Both the position numbers and the translations under genes were made by a program. The notes beneath the pieces were generated by a model. That model worked only from the letters and a program-made list of their open reading frames with translations. It was not told where the DNA came from and made no database searches. DNA of 7,725 bases from Verrucomicrobiota bacterium (GTDB lineage Bacteria; Verrucomicrobiota; Verrucomicrobiia; Opitutales; Opitutaceae), in contig JAEXPQ010000151.1 in the NCBI GenBank assembly GCA_023446735.1, forward strand, positions 1 through 7,725, written 5' to 3'. Positions 1-6,872 of the stretch are shown here, piece after piece (position 1 is the stretch's first letter; every line of letters begins with the position of its first letter).

Positions 1-1004
1 ATCTGCGGGCCCTCGGTCACGATCATGAAGTTCTGGATGAGCTCCTCCATGCTCTCGAGCACGCGCGCCTTCGGCGGGGCGACGATCTTGCGCGCCTCGA
101 ACGCACTCACGGCGCCGGCCGGGAACATCGCGATCGCCTGCTTCACGATGCGCACGCTCTGGCGCATCTCCTCGCCGCGCACCAGGTAGCGGTCGTAGCA
201 GTCGCCACGGGTGCCGACGGGCACGTCGAACTCGTACTTCTCGTAGCCGCAGTACGGCTTGTCCTTGCGCAGGTCGAAGGCCACGCCGCTGGCGCGCAGG
301 ATCGGGCCGGTGCAGCCCCAGGCGAGCGCGTCCGCCTTCGAGATGATGCCGACGCCCTCGGTGCGGTCGCGCCAGATACGGTTGTCGGTGAGCAGCCCGA
401 GCATCTCCTCGAGCCGCGGCACGAACTGGTCGCAGAAGTCGCTGGCGTGGTCGAGCCAGCCGGCGGGCACATCGCGGGCCATGCCGCCGATGCGGCTGAA
501 ACTGGTGGTGAAGCGCGCGCCGGTGAGCTCCTCGAAGAGCCGGTAGAGCTTCTCGCGCTCCTCGAAGGCGTACATGAACACCGTCCACGCGCCGTTATCC
601 ATCGCGAAGGCGCCGAGGCCGACCAGGTGCGACGAGATGCGCGCCAGCTCGCAGACGATCACGCGCAGCGCCTGCCCGCGCGCCGGCACCTCGAGCCCGG
701 CCAAGCGCTCCACGGCGATCGCGTAGGCGACGTTGTTGGCCAGCGGGGCGAGGTAGTCCAACCGGTCCGTGTACGGCACGAACTGGTTGTAGGTCATGTT
801 CTCGGCGATCTTCTCGTCGCCGCGATGCAGATACCCAACCACCGGGTCGGCCTTGGTCACGACCTCGCCGTCGAGCTCGAGGCTGATGCGGAGCACGCCG
901 TGCGTGCTGGGATGTGAGGGCCCGAGGTTGATCTCGAGCTTCTCGGTCTCGGCCGCTTCGGCGGCGCGGGCGGCGCTATCGGGGAAATGGAAATCCGTCG
1001 GCAT
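1..1004 (-). CDS. nuoD: NADH-quinone oxidoreductase subunit D (49 kDa subunit), C-terminus beyond the window
   Basis: Subunit of the peripheral arm of respiratory complex I; with NuoB it forms the quinone-binding pocket near cluster N2 on the cytoplasmic face of the membrane. The visible 334 residues start with a variable, Ala/Glu-rich stretch, then the family hallmark GPSHPSTHG (residues 28-36), whose two histidines (H31, H35) line the quinone site. LHRGDEKIAENMTYNQ (59-74) matches the 49 kDa subunit signature, and DYL with Y84 corresponds to the quinone-contacting tyrosine (Y87 of Thermus Nqo4) by its offset from the histidines. Family members are about 400 residues, so roughly 70 are missing at the left edge. 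ATG at 1002-1004 is chosen because it lies just before the conserved part and 30 bases after nuoC; no clear Shine-Dalgarno is visible. It is third in the nuoB-nuoC-nuoD run and is probably translated from the same transcript. Confidence 0.97.
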   Translation of the reverse strand, partial: MPTDFHFPDSAARAAEAAETEKLEINLGPSHPSTHGVLRISLELDGEVVTKADPVVGYLHRGDEKIAENMTYNQFVPYTDRLDYLAPLANNVAYAIAVERLAGLEVPARGQALRVIVCELARISSHLVGLGAFAMDNGAWTVFMYAFEEREKLYRLFEELTGARFTTSFSRIGGMARDVPAGWLDHASDFCDQFVPRLEEMLGLLTDNRIWRDRTEGVGIISKADALAWGCTGPILRASGVAFDLRKDKPYCGYEKYEFDVPVGTRGDCYDRYLVRGEEMRQSVRIVKQAIAMFPAGAVSAFEARKIVAPPKARVLESMEELIQNFMIVTEGPQ

Positions 1005-1034
1005 GGCGTCGGGTGAGTGGTGGCGGCGCGGCGA

Positions 1035-1673
1035 TCAGCCGGCGGCGGGTTTCTCCGTCTTCTCGTTCCACGCCTGGTCGAGGGCGCGCGGGCCGCGGCC
1101 CGAGGAGGTCGTCACGCTGCCGTCGGGCTGGGCGACGAACGGTCCGCCGGCCATCGGTGCGGCCATGACCTTCACGCCGGAGTAGTCGGCGATCTCCTCG
1201 TCGGGCAGCTCGGTCGGGAGGCCGGCGAGGGGGAAATCCTTGCGGAGCGGGTGGTAGGGATAGCCCTCCCACATGAGGATGCGGCGGAGGTCGGGATGGC
1301 CGGTGAACTTCACGCCCATCAGGTCGTAGCACTCGCGCTCATGCCAATCGGCACCGGGCCACACGCCGACGGCGGTCGGCATTGTCGGCTCCTCGCCGCC
1401 GAGGCAGTCGGAGGCGAGGCGTACATACTCGGCACGCGCGGTGGAGAGCAGGTGGTAGACGACCGTGAACCGCGGCGAGGCGCCGGGCGCCCAATCGATC
1501 GCCGTGAGGTCGGCGAGCATGTCGAAGCCGCATTCGTCACGCAGGTACGTAAGCAGCGCGATCGCCTCGGCGGCGGGGATGTTGCAGGCCGGGACATCGA
1601 CGCTCGGGCGAGCGGTGACGTTAGGGAAACGCGTCTGGAGGGACGCAAGGAAATCGTTGGCGGAGGCGGTCAT
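1035..1673 (-). CDS. nuoC: NADH-quinone oxidoreductase subunit C (30 kDa subunit)
   Basis: Structural subunit of the complex I peripheral arm that packs against NuoD and NuoB; it carries no cofactor. The 212-residue product contains the 30 kDa subunit signature: WHERECYDLMGVKFTGHPDL (residues 110-129), then RRIL, and RKDFPL (144-149). The N-terminal half (about 35-90) has the usual LTYLRDE and FDMLADLTAIDW segments. The C-terminal tail after residue 150, ending in a Ser/Gly/Lys-rich stretch, is somewhat long and shows no motif I recognise. nuoC is separate from nuoD here, unlike the nuoCD fusion of Escherichia coli. The start ATG (1671-1673) lies 12 bases after the nuoB stop, and nuoD starts 30 bases after the nuoC stop, so the three genes form one tight operon. 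Identification is firm. Confidence 0.97.
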   Translation of the reverse strand: MTASANDFLASLQTRFPNVTARPSVDVPACNIPAAEAIALLTYLRDECGFDMLADLTAIDWAPGASPRFTVVYHLLSTARAEYVRLASDCLGGEEPTMPTAVGVWPGADWHERECYDLMGVKFTGHPDLRRILMWEGYPYHPLRKDFPLAGLPTELPDEEIADYSGVKVMAAPMAGGPFVAQPDGSVTTSSGRGPRALDQAWNEKTEKPAAG

Positions 1674-1685
1674 GGTTGGCCGAGC

Positions 1686-2213
1686 TCAGCGGACGAGGAC
1701 GGAGCCGAGGGTGGTCTTGCGGAAACCGCGATCCTTGCGGACCACGTTCTGCATCTTCAGGAGCGCATCGAGAATCGCCTCGGGGCGCGGCGGGCAGCCG
1801 CTGATGTAGACATCGACCGGCACGATGCGGTCGACGCCCTGCAACGTGGAGTACGAGCGGTACATGCCGCCCGACGACGCGCACGCGCCCATCGCAATCA
1901 CCCACTTCGGCTCCGACATCTGCTCGTAGATGCGGCGCAGATGCACCGCCATCTTGTAGGTCACCGTGCCGGCGACGATCATGCAGTCGGACTGTCTGGC
2001 CGGGAAGCGCATGACCTCCGCGCCAAAACGGCTGATGTCGAAGCGCGACGCGCCCGAGCCCATTAGCTCGATCGCGCAGCAAGCGAGCCCCATGGGCATG
2101 GGCCAAATCGAATTGGTGCGGATCCAGTTGATCACCGCATCGACGCGGGAAACGATGATGCCGCCTTCGACTTTGCTGTCGTAGCCAAGGACTTCGGAGT
2201 TCGGTGAAACCAT
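1686..2213 (-). CDS. nuoB: NADH-quinone oxidoreductase subunit B (PSST/20 kDa subunit, cluster N2)
   Basis: Carries the [4Fe-4S] cluster N2, the last iron-sulfur centre before quinone in complex I. The 175-residue product shows all four cluster ligands: the tandem cysteines C45-C46 in GLACCAIELM, C111 in MGACASSGG, and C140 in SGCPPRPE. These numbers coincide with those of Thermus Nqo6. Length is typical for the family. ATG at 2211-2213 is preferred because it gives MVSPNSEVLGYD, a normal-length N-terminus; the frame stays open to a TTG at 2271-2273, but that would add 20 residues unlike the family. No convincing Shine-Dalgarno precedes the ATG. It is the first complex I gene in the cluster: nuoA, which usually comes directly before it, is absent, so a promoter is expected between 2214 and 2453. 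Confidence 0.97.
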   Translation of the reverse strand: MVSPNSEVLGYDSKVEGGIIVSRVDAVINWIRTNSIWPMPMGLACCAIELMGSGASRFDISRFGAEVMRFPARQSDCMIVAGTVTYKMAVHLRRIYEQMSEPKWVIAMGACASSGGMYRSYSTLQGVDRIVPVDVYISGCPPRPEAILDALLKMQNVVRKDRGFRKTTLGSVLVR

Positions 2214-2453
2214 GGGTGGGTCGTCGATTTGCCGGGAGCGGCGCAAGCTAGGTTCGCGCCAGTGGAGCAGCAAGCCGCATTTGGGTGAAATTCACCTCTC
2301 AAGTCGCGGCATTTTGACCAAGTCGGCCGGATAATGCCGGCTACTATTTGCCAGCCGGAGAAAAAGAAACTTGGCGCAGCACTCCGTCCGCAAACCGCGT
2401 CGCCAGAGCGGTGCGCCTCCGCGGTTTCGGTGCCGCGCCGCGCTCGTGGGTCC
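2214..2453. other. Intergenic region ahead of nuoB, presumed nuo promoter region
   Basis: This 240-base gap separates the stop of the upstream membrane-protein gene from nuoB on the same strand. It contains the palindrome at 2284-2296, a short inverted repeat CCGGCT/AGCCGG (2337-2342 with 2353-2358), and an A-rich stretch at about 2359-2370 that is T-rich on the minus strand. I see no nuoA-like coding sequence. I could not place a -35/-10 pair with confidence. That the nuo promoter lies here is inferred from the gap size. Confidence 0.5.
2284..2296. promoter_or_regulatory. Operator-like palindrome upstream of nuoB
   Basis: GGTGAAATTCACC is a perfect 6+1+6 inverted repeat, 70 bases before the nuoB start. 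Its size and symmetry fit a dimeric regulator half-site pair, but I do not recognise a specific regulator, and no second copy was noticed in the window. It may be chance. Confidence 0.3.
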
Positions 2454-3782
2454 TCAACTCCCCTCCGCGGTGCCCTCCGGCACGCGCTCGACCCGCACCC
2501 GGCGCAACCGATCCGCGCTGACCTCGGTGGCCGTGAGACGGTACTCGCCGATCGTCGCCACATCGTCGCGGCGCGGCGCCGCCCCGAAATGCAGGCTGAA
2601 CCAGCCGCCCACGGTCTCGTGCGGCGTCCACTCCAGCGGCCAACCCGTCTCGGCCTGCAACTCGCGCATCGTCAGCGCGGCGCTCACCACGATGCTGCTG
2701 GCCGTGCGTTCGAAGATCGGCCCGTGCTCGATGTCGAACTCGTCGCGGATATCGCCCACGATCTCCTCCAGCACATCTTCGAACGTCACGATGCCGGCCA
2801 TGCCGCCGGCCTCGTTGCGTACCACCGCCAGATGGCTGCGCGCGCCGCGGAAACGCTCGATCATCGTGGGCACCGTCGTCTTGAGATCGAAGGTCAGCAT
2901 CGGCCGGATGAGCGGCTCGAACGACAAGTCGGGCCCGAGCGCCGAGATCTGCCAGAGCCACTCGCGCACCAGCAACATGCCCAGGACCTGATCCTTCGTG
3001 CCGCGGCACACCGGGAAACGGCTCAAGCCGCTCACCTGCGCCACGCGCAGATTGTCCTTCACCGGCCGGTCGCTCCACAACACGACCACCTCCTCCTTCG
3101 GCCGCATGATCTGCTGCGCGGTCGTCGAACGCACCCGCAGCGACTGCACCATGAGCTTGTTGACCAGCGCATCCGCCGGATGGGCGTGGCTGGCATGGCT
3201 GAAAACGTACTCCAGCTCGTCCGCGCTGAACGCATGTTCGCCCTCCTTCGCCGGCCCGAGGCCCGCCCACCGCAGGAAGAGATTGGCCAGCCCATTGAGC
3301 GCCCAGATGACCGGAAAGAACGCGTAGTAGAAGACCATCAACGGCCCAGCCACCCACAGCGACACGCCTTTCGCCCGCTGGATCGCCAGCGACTTCGGCG
3401 CGAGCTCGCCAAAAATAATGTGCAGAAACGTGATCACCGTGAACGCCACCGCGAACGAGATCGACGACACCGCCCGGGGATCGGTCACCCCGAGGTCGGC
3501 CAGCAACGGCCCGAGTCGGTGCGCCAGAAACGGCTCGCCGATCCACCCCAGTCCGAGACTGGCCAGCGTGATGCCCAGCTGCGTGGCCGAGAGCGCGGCG
3601 TCGAGGTGCTCACTCGCCTTGATCGCCAGCCTCACCCGCCAGCCGCCGGTCTTCTGCAACGGCCGCAACTGGCTGGTGCGTACCTTCACCAGCGCGAACT
3701 CGGCGGCGACGAAGAAGCCGTTGGCCGCGACAAGCGCGAGAATCGTAAGCGACTCCAGGAGGATGCCGAGGAAGGTACGCAT
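2454..3782 (-). CDS. CNNM/CorC-type membrane protein with CBS domain pair (hemolysin-like, HlyC/CorC family)
   Basis: Predicted inner-membrane protein of 442 residues with the standard three-part build. The DUF21/CNNM membrane domain (about 1-190) starts with the hallmark NGFFVAAEFALVKVR (21-35), has hydrophobic segments near 5-28, 62-85, 107-125 and 141-170, and carries GELAPKS (125-131). A CBS pair follows (about 220-345), the first containing IMRPKEEVVVLW and the second ending in GIVTFEDVLEEIVGDI (330-345). The C-terminal CorC/HlyC transporter-associated domain spans about 355-432. In related proteins the CBS pair binds adenine nucleotides and the membrane domain is linked to magnesium or cobalt handling; the older name hemolysin is historical. 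Substrate cannot be read from the sequence. The ATG at 3780-3782 lies just before the first membrane segment. It stands alone between a tRNA and the nuo genes. Confidence 0.93.
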   Translation of the reverse strand: MRTFLGILLESLTILALVAANGFFVAAEFALVKVRTSQLRPLQKTGGWRVRLAIKASEHLDAALSATQLGITLASLGLGWIGEPFLAHRLGPLLADLGVTDPRAVSSISFAVAFTVITFLHIIFGELAPKSLAIQRAKGVSLWVAGPLMVFYYAFFPVIWALNGLANLFLRWAGLGPAKEGEHAFSADELEYVFSHASHAHPADALVNKLMVQSLRVRSTTAQQIMRPKEEVVVLWSDRPVKDNLRVAQVSGLSRFPVCRGTKDQVLGMLLVREWLWQISALGPDLSFEPLIRPMLTFDLKTTVPTMIERFRGARSHLAVVRNEAGGMAGIVTFEDVLEEIVGDIRDEFDIEHGPIFERTASSIVVSAALTMRELQAETGWPLEWTPHETVGGWFSLHFGAAPRRDDVATIGEYRLTATEVSADRLRRVRVERVPEGTAEGS

Positions 3783-3853
3783 GGGCGCGGGCCGCCACTA
3801 GGACAACAAATCGCCCGCTCGCCAATCCGGTTAAACGACGTTCACCGTGGCGT

Positions 3854-3969
<116 letters not shown>

Positions 3970-3988
3970 GTGGCTCTGTGTTTCCGCT

Positions 3989-4004
3989 GTCCGGTTGCCC
4001 GGAC
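3989..4004 (-). other. Short GNRA-type hairpin in the tRNA 5' leader
   Basis: On the minus strand GTCCGG-GCAA-CCGGAC is a perfect 6 bp stem closed by a GCAA tetraloop, 20 bases upstream of the tRNA 5' end. No T-run follows it, so it is not a classical terminator for the glycosyltransferase gene. It could be a processing or structural element of the tRNA precursor, or chance in GC-rich DNA. Confidence 0.3.
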
Positions 4005-4096
4005 CCGAAAACGCGAGGGGCAAGAGGAGAGCGACGCCGCCGCGCCGGTCAACAACGGAAACAGCAACCTTTCAAATTGGTCGACCGCCCTGCCCC

Positions 4097-5827
4097 TCAC
4101 TCGCCTTCGCCGGCGGGGGCGGCCGAGCCCACATTCTTCCCTCGTTTCACCACCGGCGGTTCGATCACCTCCTGCACGGCGCCGGCCGGCACCGGAAACT
4201 CCGCCCACACGAGGCGCTTGCCCCCCATGCGCAGCGGACGGGCCAGCATCCGCGCCCGCAACTCCGGCGCGAGTTCGAACCATCCGTCGGCCATGAACAC
4301 GATCATACCGTTCCCTTCCCGGGCCAACAACGCCTCCACCTCGGCCGGCTCGTGCAGCTCGCGCCCCAGCCGCTCGACATAGAGCGGCACGATCGCCAGC
4401 TGCCGTCCGTACACGTGGATCGGCTGCCCCGGCGCGAGCCGTCGCTGCGCCTCGGGAATGAGGGCCAACGGCGCCTTGATCGGGTTCATCGCCGGCATCA
4501 CCGCCATGCCCGCGATCACCCACAGCGCGAAGATCGTCCCGGCAAACGCGCCGAACCACCGCGGCGAAAGCCCCTCACCTCGGAGCCGACGCGCCAGCCA
4601 CACCCCGGCCCCGAGCATCGGCAAACCGAGCACAGCCAACCGCCAGGTGAGATCCCCCGCCGTCAACCCGGCGAGGGCTTTCGCGATCTTCAGCCCCAAC
4701 TTCGAGTCCGCCGGCGTGAGGTTGAGAACGGCGATGCCCGCGCACGCGACGACGCCGATGAGCAGCACCAGCCCCGTCGCCAGCCAGCCGGTCGGAAGCG
4801 TCCAGCGGCGCGGGAGCGCGCCGAGCTTCGGCCACCCCGCCGCGATGAGCAGCGCCGCCGCCGGGTAGAGCGCGAGGATGTACATCTGCCGTTTCCCTGA
4901 AAACAGGGAGAACATCACGAAGATGAACAGGAACCAGCCGAGCAGGCGCCGCCGCAACACTCCCGCCCCGAGCGCCAGATACGCCGCCGGCAGGAACACC
5001 GTCCACGGCAGAAACTCCTTCGGGAAATGGACGAGGTAGTAGTAGATCGGATTCGCGTGGTCCTCCGCCTTCGCCACGCGCCCGATGAACTTCACGCCGA
5101 ACATGCGCGCGAAATACTCGTCCGGCCCGTGCCCGATCCAGCGCGCCGCCGCCAGCCACGCGGCGATCGGCGCGAGCGCGAGCGGGATGCCCCACACCCA
5201 GTGCCACCGGCGCAGCTTCGCGCCCTCGCCGGCCGCGAGCGTCGCCGCGATGTAGCTGCCGAGCACCACCGGGAGTGCCACCGGTCCCTTCGCGAAAGTG
5301 CCGAGACCGAGCAGCAGGTACGCCACGGGGAGACGCCACCGCCGGCCGTCGTCGTTGTAGGCGAAAAGGTGATAAAGTGCCGCCAGTTCGAAGCCGAAGA
5401 GCAGCGCGTCGATCCGGCCCCAACCGCCCTCCCACCACACGAGGTAGGCGGTCATCGTCACCAGCACCGCGCGCCACGCTGTGGCGGCATCGGCGGTCCA
5501 GCGTTGCGCCAGCCGCGCAAGCGCCCACAGCCCCAGGATCATTCCGAACAGGCTCGGGAGCCGCGCCGAGATGCCGTTGATCTCGCCGCCGGTGAGCACG
5601 GAGGCCGCGTTGATCAGCCAGAACAGGAACGCCGGTTTGTCCGGGTACAGGTCGCCGTTGACGTGCATCACCAGCCACTCGCCGCTCTCGCGCATCTCGC
5701 GGGCGACATACGCGTACCGCGCCTCGTCCGGCGCCCACAGACCGCGGAGCCAGTACTGGCCGAGCCACAGCGAAACCGAGAGGAGGATCAACGCCCACAC
5801 GGGCGGCCGGCGGCGAAACAGTTCCAT
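4097..5827 (-). CDS. ArnT/PMT-like polytopic glycosyltransferase (GT-C fold)
   Basis: A 576-residue integral membrane protein of the ArnT / dolichyl-phosphate-mannose mannosyltransferase superfamily, which transfers a sugar from a polyprenyl-phosphate carrier to lipid A or another acceptor on the periplasmic side. Visible hallmarks: a first membrane segment (about 10-30), then the loop motif PDEARYAYVAREM (33-45) whose Asp-Glu pair is the expected catalytic/metal site, followed by DKPAFLFWLI, then FAKGPVAL, PIYYYLVHFPKEFLPW, and SGKRQMYILALYPA, all matching the ArnT pattern. About ten to twelve hydrophobic segments precede a soluble C-terminal domain (about 455-576). ATG at 5825-5827 is preferred; a GTG at 5861-5863 would add 12 non-hydrophobic residues. 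Sugar and acceptor cannot be read: ArnT itself uses undecaprenyl-phosphate-aminoarabinose, but many paralogues differ. The kinase further right suggests an envelope role. Confidence 0.88.
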   Translation of the reverse strand: MELFRRRPPVWALILLSVSLWLGQYWLRGLWAPDEARYAYVAREMRESGEWLVMHVNGDLYPDKPAFLFWLINAASVLTGGEINGISARLPSLFGMILGLWALARLAQRWTADAATAWRAVLVTMTAYLVWWEGGWGRIDALLFGFELAALYHLFAYNDDGRRWRLPVAYLLLGLGTFAKGPVALPVVLGSYIAATLAAGEGAKLRRWHWVWGIPLALAPIAAWLAAARWIGHGPDEYFARMFGVKFIGRVAKAEDHANPIYYYLVHFPKEFLPWTVFLPAAYLALGAGVLRRRLLGWFLFIFVMFSLFSGKRQMYILALYPAAALLIAAGWPKLGALPRRWTLPTGWLATGLVLLIGVVACAGIAVLNLTPADSKLGLKIAKALAGLTAGDLTWRLAVLGLPMLGAGVWLARRLRGEGLSPRWFGAFAGTIFALWVIAGMAVMPAMNPIKAPLALIPEAQRRLAPGQPIHVYGRQLAIVPLYVERLGRELHEPAEVEALLAREGNGMIVFMADGWFELAPELRARMLARPLRMGGKRLVWAEFPVPAGAVQEVIEPPVVKRGKNVGSAAPAGEGE

Positions 5828-5881
5828 GATGGCGCCGACGCTGCCCTTCCCCGCCCCCGCCACGCAAGCCTGCGCCCGCCC

Positions 5882-5917
5882 CTCCGCCTCGTTCTCGTAC
5901 TCATTCTCGTTCTCGAA
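5882..5917 (+). repeat. Hexamer tandem array, CTCNNN type (left arm of inverted pair)
   Basis: Six consecutive 6-base units all start with CTC: CTCCGC, CTCGTT, CTCGTA and three more, in strict phase. Bases 1-3 are fixed and bases 4-6 vary. The same CTCCGC-CTCGTT junction recurs at 6749-6760. Confidence 0.85.
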
Positions 5918-5975
5918 CGTTGGAGTACCGCGTCAGACACCACCGCAGGGTGAGAACGAGAACGAGTACGAGAAT
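5891..5975. repeat. Long inverted repeat made from two hexamer arrays
   Basis: Positions 5891-5914 are complementary to 5952-5975 over 24 bases with two differences: one becomes a G-U pair in the plus-strand RNA, the other is an A-C mismatch. The loop is 37 bases. The structure lies between the stop of the small unknown gene and the start of the glycosyltransferase, so it could be formed in a minus-strand transcript as a terminator-like or mRNA-stabilising hairpin; no T-run flanks it. Confidence 0.75.
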
Positions 5976-5981
5976 GAGAAC
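5952..5981 (-). repeat. Hexamer tandem array in inverted orientation (GAGNAY on plus strand)
   Basis: Five units in phase, GAGAAC twice, then GAGTAC, GAGAAT and GAGAAC. This is the only hexamer array in the window whose CTC face is on the minus strand, which suggests that it arose by inversion of the array at 5882-5917 or of one like it. Confidence 0.85.
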
Positions 5982-6011
5982 GATGGCAGAGCTTCCCCCC
6001 GCTCCTGCTTG

Positions 6012-6067
6012 GTTCAGTGTTCAGTGTTCAGTGTTCAAAGTCCAATGCTCAGCATTCAGCGTTCGTG
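6012..6067 (+). repeat. Heptamer tandem array, GTTCAGN type, eight units
   Basis: Three perfect GTTCAGT units are followed by increasingly diverged ones (GTTCAAA, GTCCAAT, GCTCAGC, ATTCAGC, GTTCGTG), all in strict 7-base phase. It is preceded by a hexamer-like CTCCTG at 6002-6007. The array ends 20 bases before the stop (6088) of the small unknown gene. Confidence 0.85.
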
Positions 6068-6087
6068 GTCGCACGCCCCGGCCTCGC

Positions 6088-6543
6088 CTACCGCCGCGAG
6101 CAATACGCCACCGCCAGTGCCAGCAGCGCAAAGGTCCCGAAGATGCACGCATGAGCCACCCACTGACGCCGGCGGGACGCGCGCTGCATCGACCGGGACA
6201 ACGCGTCCGCCCGCTCCTTCTCCGCCCGGTCGTCCGGATGCAGGTAGCTTTCCTCCGGCGTGCGGTAGGTCTCGAACTCGTCGCCGCGCACCCGCGCTCC
6301 GAGTCGCTCCGCCAACTGCAACATCACGGCGATCACGTCGGGCTCTGCCACCGCCGTCCAGATCTCCCCCGCCCGCCAACGCAGTATCGCCCGCACCTTC
6401 CCATCGCGCCGGTACTCGGCCTGACCTTTGCCGTCCACGACGGCCAACTCCGGCACCGCTCCCGCGGCGGCCTCGAACTCCGTCTTCGCAATCGGCACGG
6501 TTCGGGCACCCTCGGTGCGCAGAATGGTCAGGTGGTAGCCCAT
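6088..6543 (-). CDS. Conserved small protein of unknown function with C-terminal membrane anchor
   Basis: A 151-residue protein of unknown function. The N-terminus MGYHLTILRT and the middle part GEIWTAVAEPD...LAERLGARVRGDEFETY (59-93) follow the pattern of a widespread group of uncharacterised bacterial proteins of similar size, in which a Trp-Gly-x-Ile stretch is followed by a short helix and an LGARV.GD-E-Y segment; this match is from memory and moderate. A charged linker (about 100-127) leads to a single hydrophobic segment (about 128-148) and the short tail CSRR, so the protein is probably tail-anchored with the domain in the cytoplasm. ATG at 6541-6543 is chosen for the family-like start; AGGAG lies 11 bases upstream. 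The gene is bracketed on both sides by short tandem repeats and is divergent from the kinase. No function is proposed. Confidence 0.75.
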   Translation of the reverse strand: MGYHLTILRTEGARTVPIAKTEFEAAAGAVPELAVVDGKGQAEYRRDGKVRAILRWRAGEIWTAVAEPDVIAVMLQLAERLGARVRGDEFETYRTPEESYLHPDDRAEKERADALSRSMQRASRRRQWVAHACIFGTFALLALAVAYCSRR

Positions 6544-6624
6544 GGTTTGATCGGCTCCTGGTGCTGCCAAGGCGACTTACCCCACGCAAACCCGATTCTC
6601 CGCCCGAACGCTAAGCGCCCCCCT

Positions 6625-6678
6625 CTCCTGCTCTTGCTCCTGCTCTTGCTCCTGCTCCTGCTCGTACTCCTACTCCTG
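6625..6678 (+). repeat. Hexamer tandem array, CTCYTG type, nine units
   Basis: Nine units in strict 6-base phase, mostly CTCCTG and CTCTTG in alternation, then CTCGTA, CTCCTA and CTCCTG. Bases 1-3 and 5 are constant. In one forward frame it reads as a run of leucines, which is a by-product of the repeat and not a gene. It passes directly into the heptamer array at 6683. Confidence 0.9.
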
Positions 6679-6682
6679 CTCG

Positions 6683-6724
6683 GTTCAGAGTTCAGAGTTC
6701 AGGGTCCAGGGTTCAGCGTTCAGA
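6683..6724 (+). repeat. Heptamer tandem array, GTTCAGN type, six units
   Basis: Units GTTCAGA twice, GTTCAGG, GTCCAGG, GTTCAGC and GTTCAGA in strict 7-base phase, followed by a diverged seventh. Same family and orientation as 6012-6067 on the other side of the small unknown gene, and again directly preceded by CTCCTG-type hexamers. Confidence 0.88.
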
Positions 6725-6742
6725 GTCCCGCACAACAAGTTC

Positions 6743-6790
6743 CTCCCGCTCCGCCTCGTTCTCGTTCTCCTACTCCTTCTCGTTCTCCCC
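6743..6790 (+). repeat. Hexamer tandem array, CTCNNN type, eight units
   Basis: Eight 6-base units all begin with CTC (CTCCCG, CTCCGC, CTCGTT twice, CTCCTA, CTCCTT, CTCGTT, CTCCCC). The part at 6755-6769 is an exact inverted copy of 5952-5966. Confidence 0.83.
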
Positions 6791-6830
6791 TCTGTCGTCC
6801 GCCCTGCGGCGTGCGTTGCTTCGTTCCCTT

Positions 6831-6872
6831 CTGTCCTCCGTCATCCGTCGTCTGTCATCCGTCCTCCCTCCT
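6831..6872 (+). repeat. Heptamer tandem array, CYGTCNT type, six units
   Basis: Units CTGTCCT, CCGTCAT, CCGTCGT, CTGTCAT, CCGTCCT and CCCTCCT in strict 7-base phase. Two further units of the same type (CTGTCGT, CCGCCCT) sit at 6792-6805, out of phase with the main run. The sequence family is unrelated to GTTCAGN although the period is the same. Confidence 0.82.

Noticed and set aside
1017..2066. Long plus-strand open frame opposite nuoC and nuoB
   Set aside because: It is an antisense shadow in GC-rich DNA; the minus strand has clear complex I signatures.
2211..2273. Upstream TTG start for nuoB giving 20 extra residues
   Set aside because: The added residues do not resemble the family and the ATG product already has normal length and conventional cysteine numbering.
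2248..2280. Ten-codon leader-like frame upstream of nuoB (minus strand) with GAGAGGTGAA about 12 bases before it
   Set aside because: Too short to judge, spacing is poor, and there is no attenuator-like hairpin or codon bias to suggest a leader peptide.
2337..2370. CCGGCT/AGCCGG stem next to an A-rich stretch, as a terminator for the CNNM/CorC gene
   Set aside because: On the minus strand the T-run comes before the stem instead of after it, so the order is wrong for an intrinsic terminator; a T-run preceded by a weak 5 bp stem (TGGCG/CGCCA) is also not convincing.
5825..5863. GTG start for the glycosyltransferase 12 codons upstream
   Set aside because: Possible, but the ATG leads directly into the first membrane segment as in relatives, and the GTG has no better ribosome site.
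5027..5953. Plus-strand open frame opposite the glycosyltransferase
   Set aside because: Low-complexity Arg/Pro-rich translation with no motif; the opposite strand has ArnT-family motifs.
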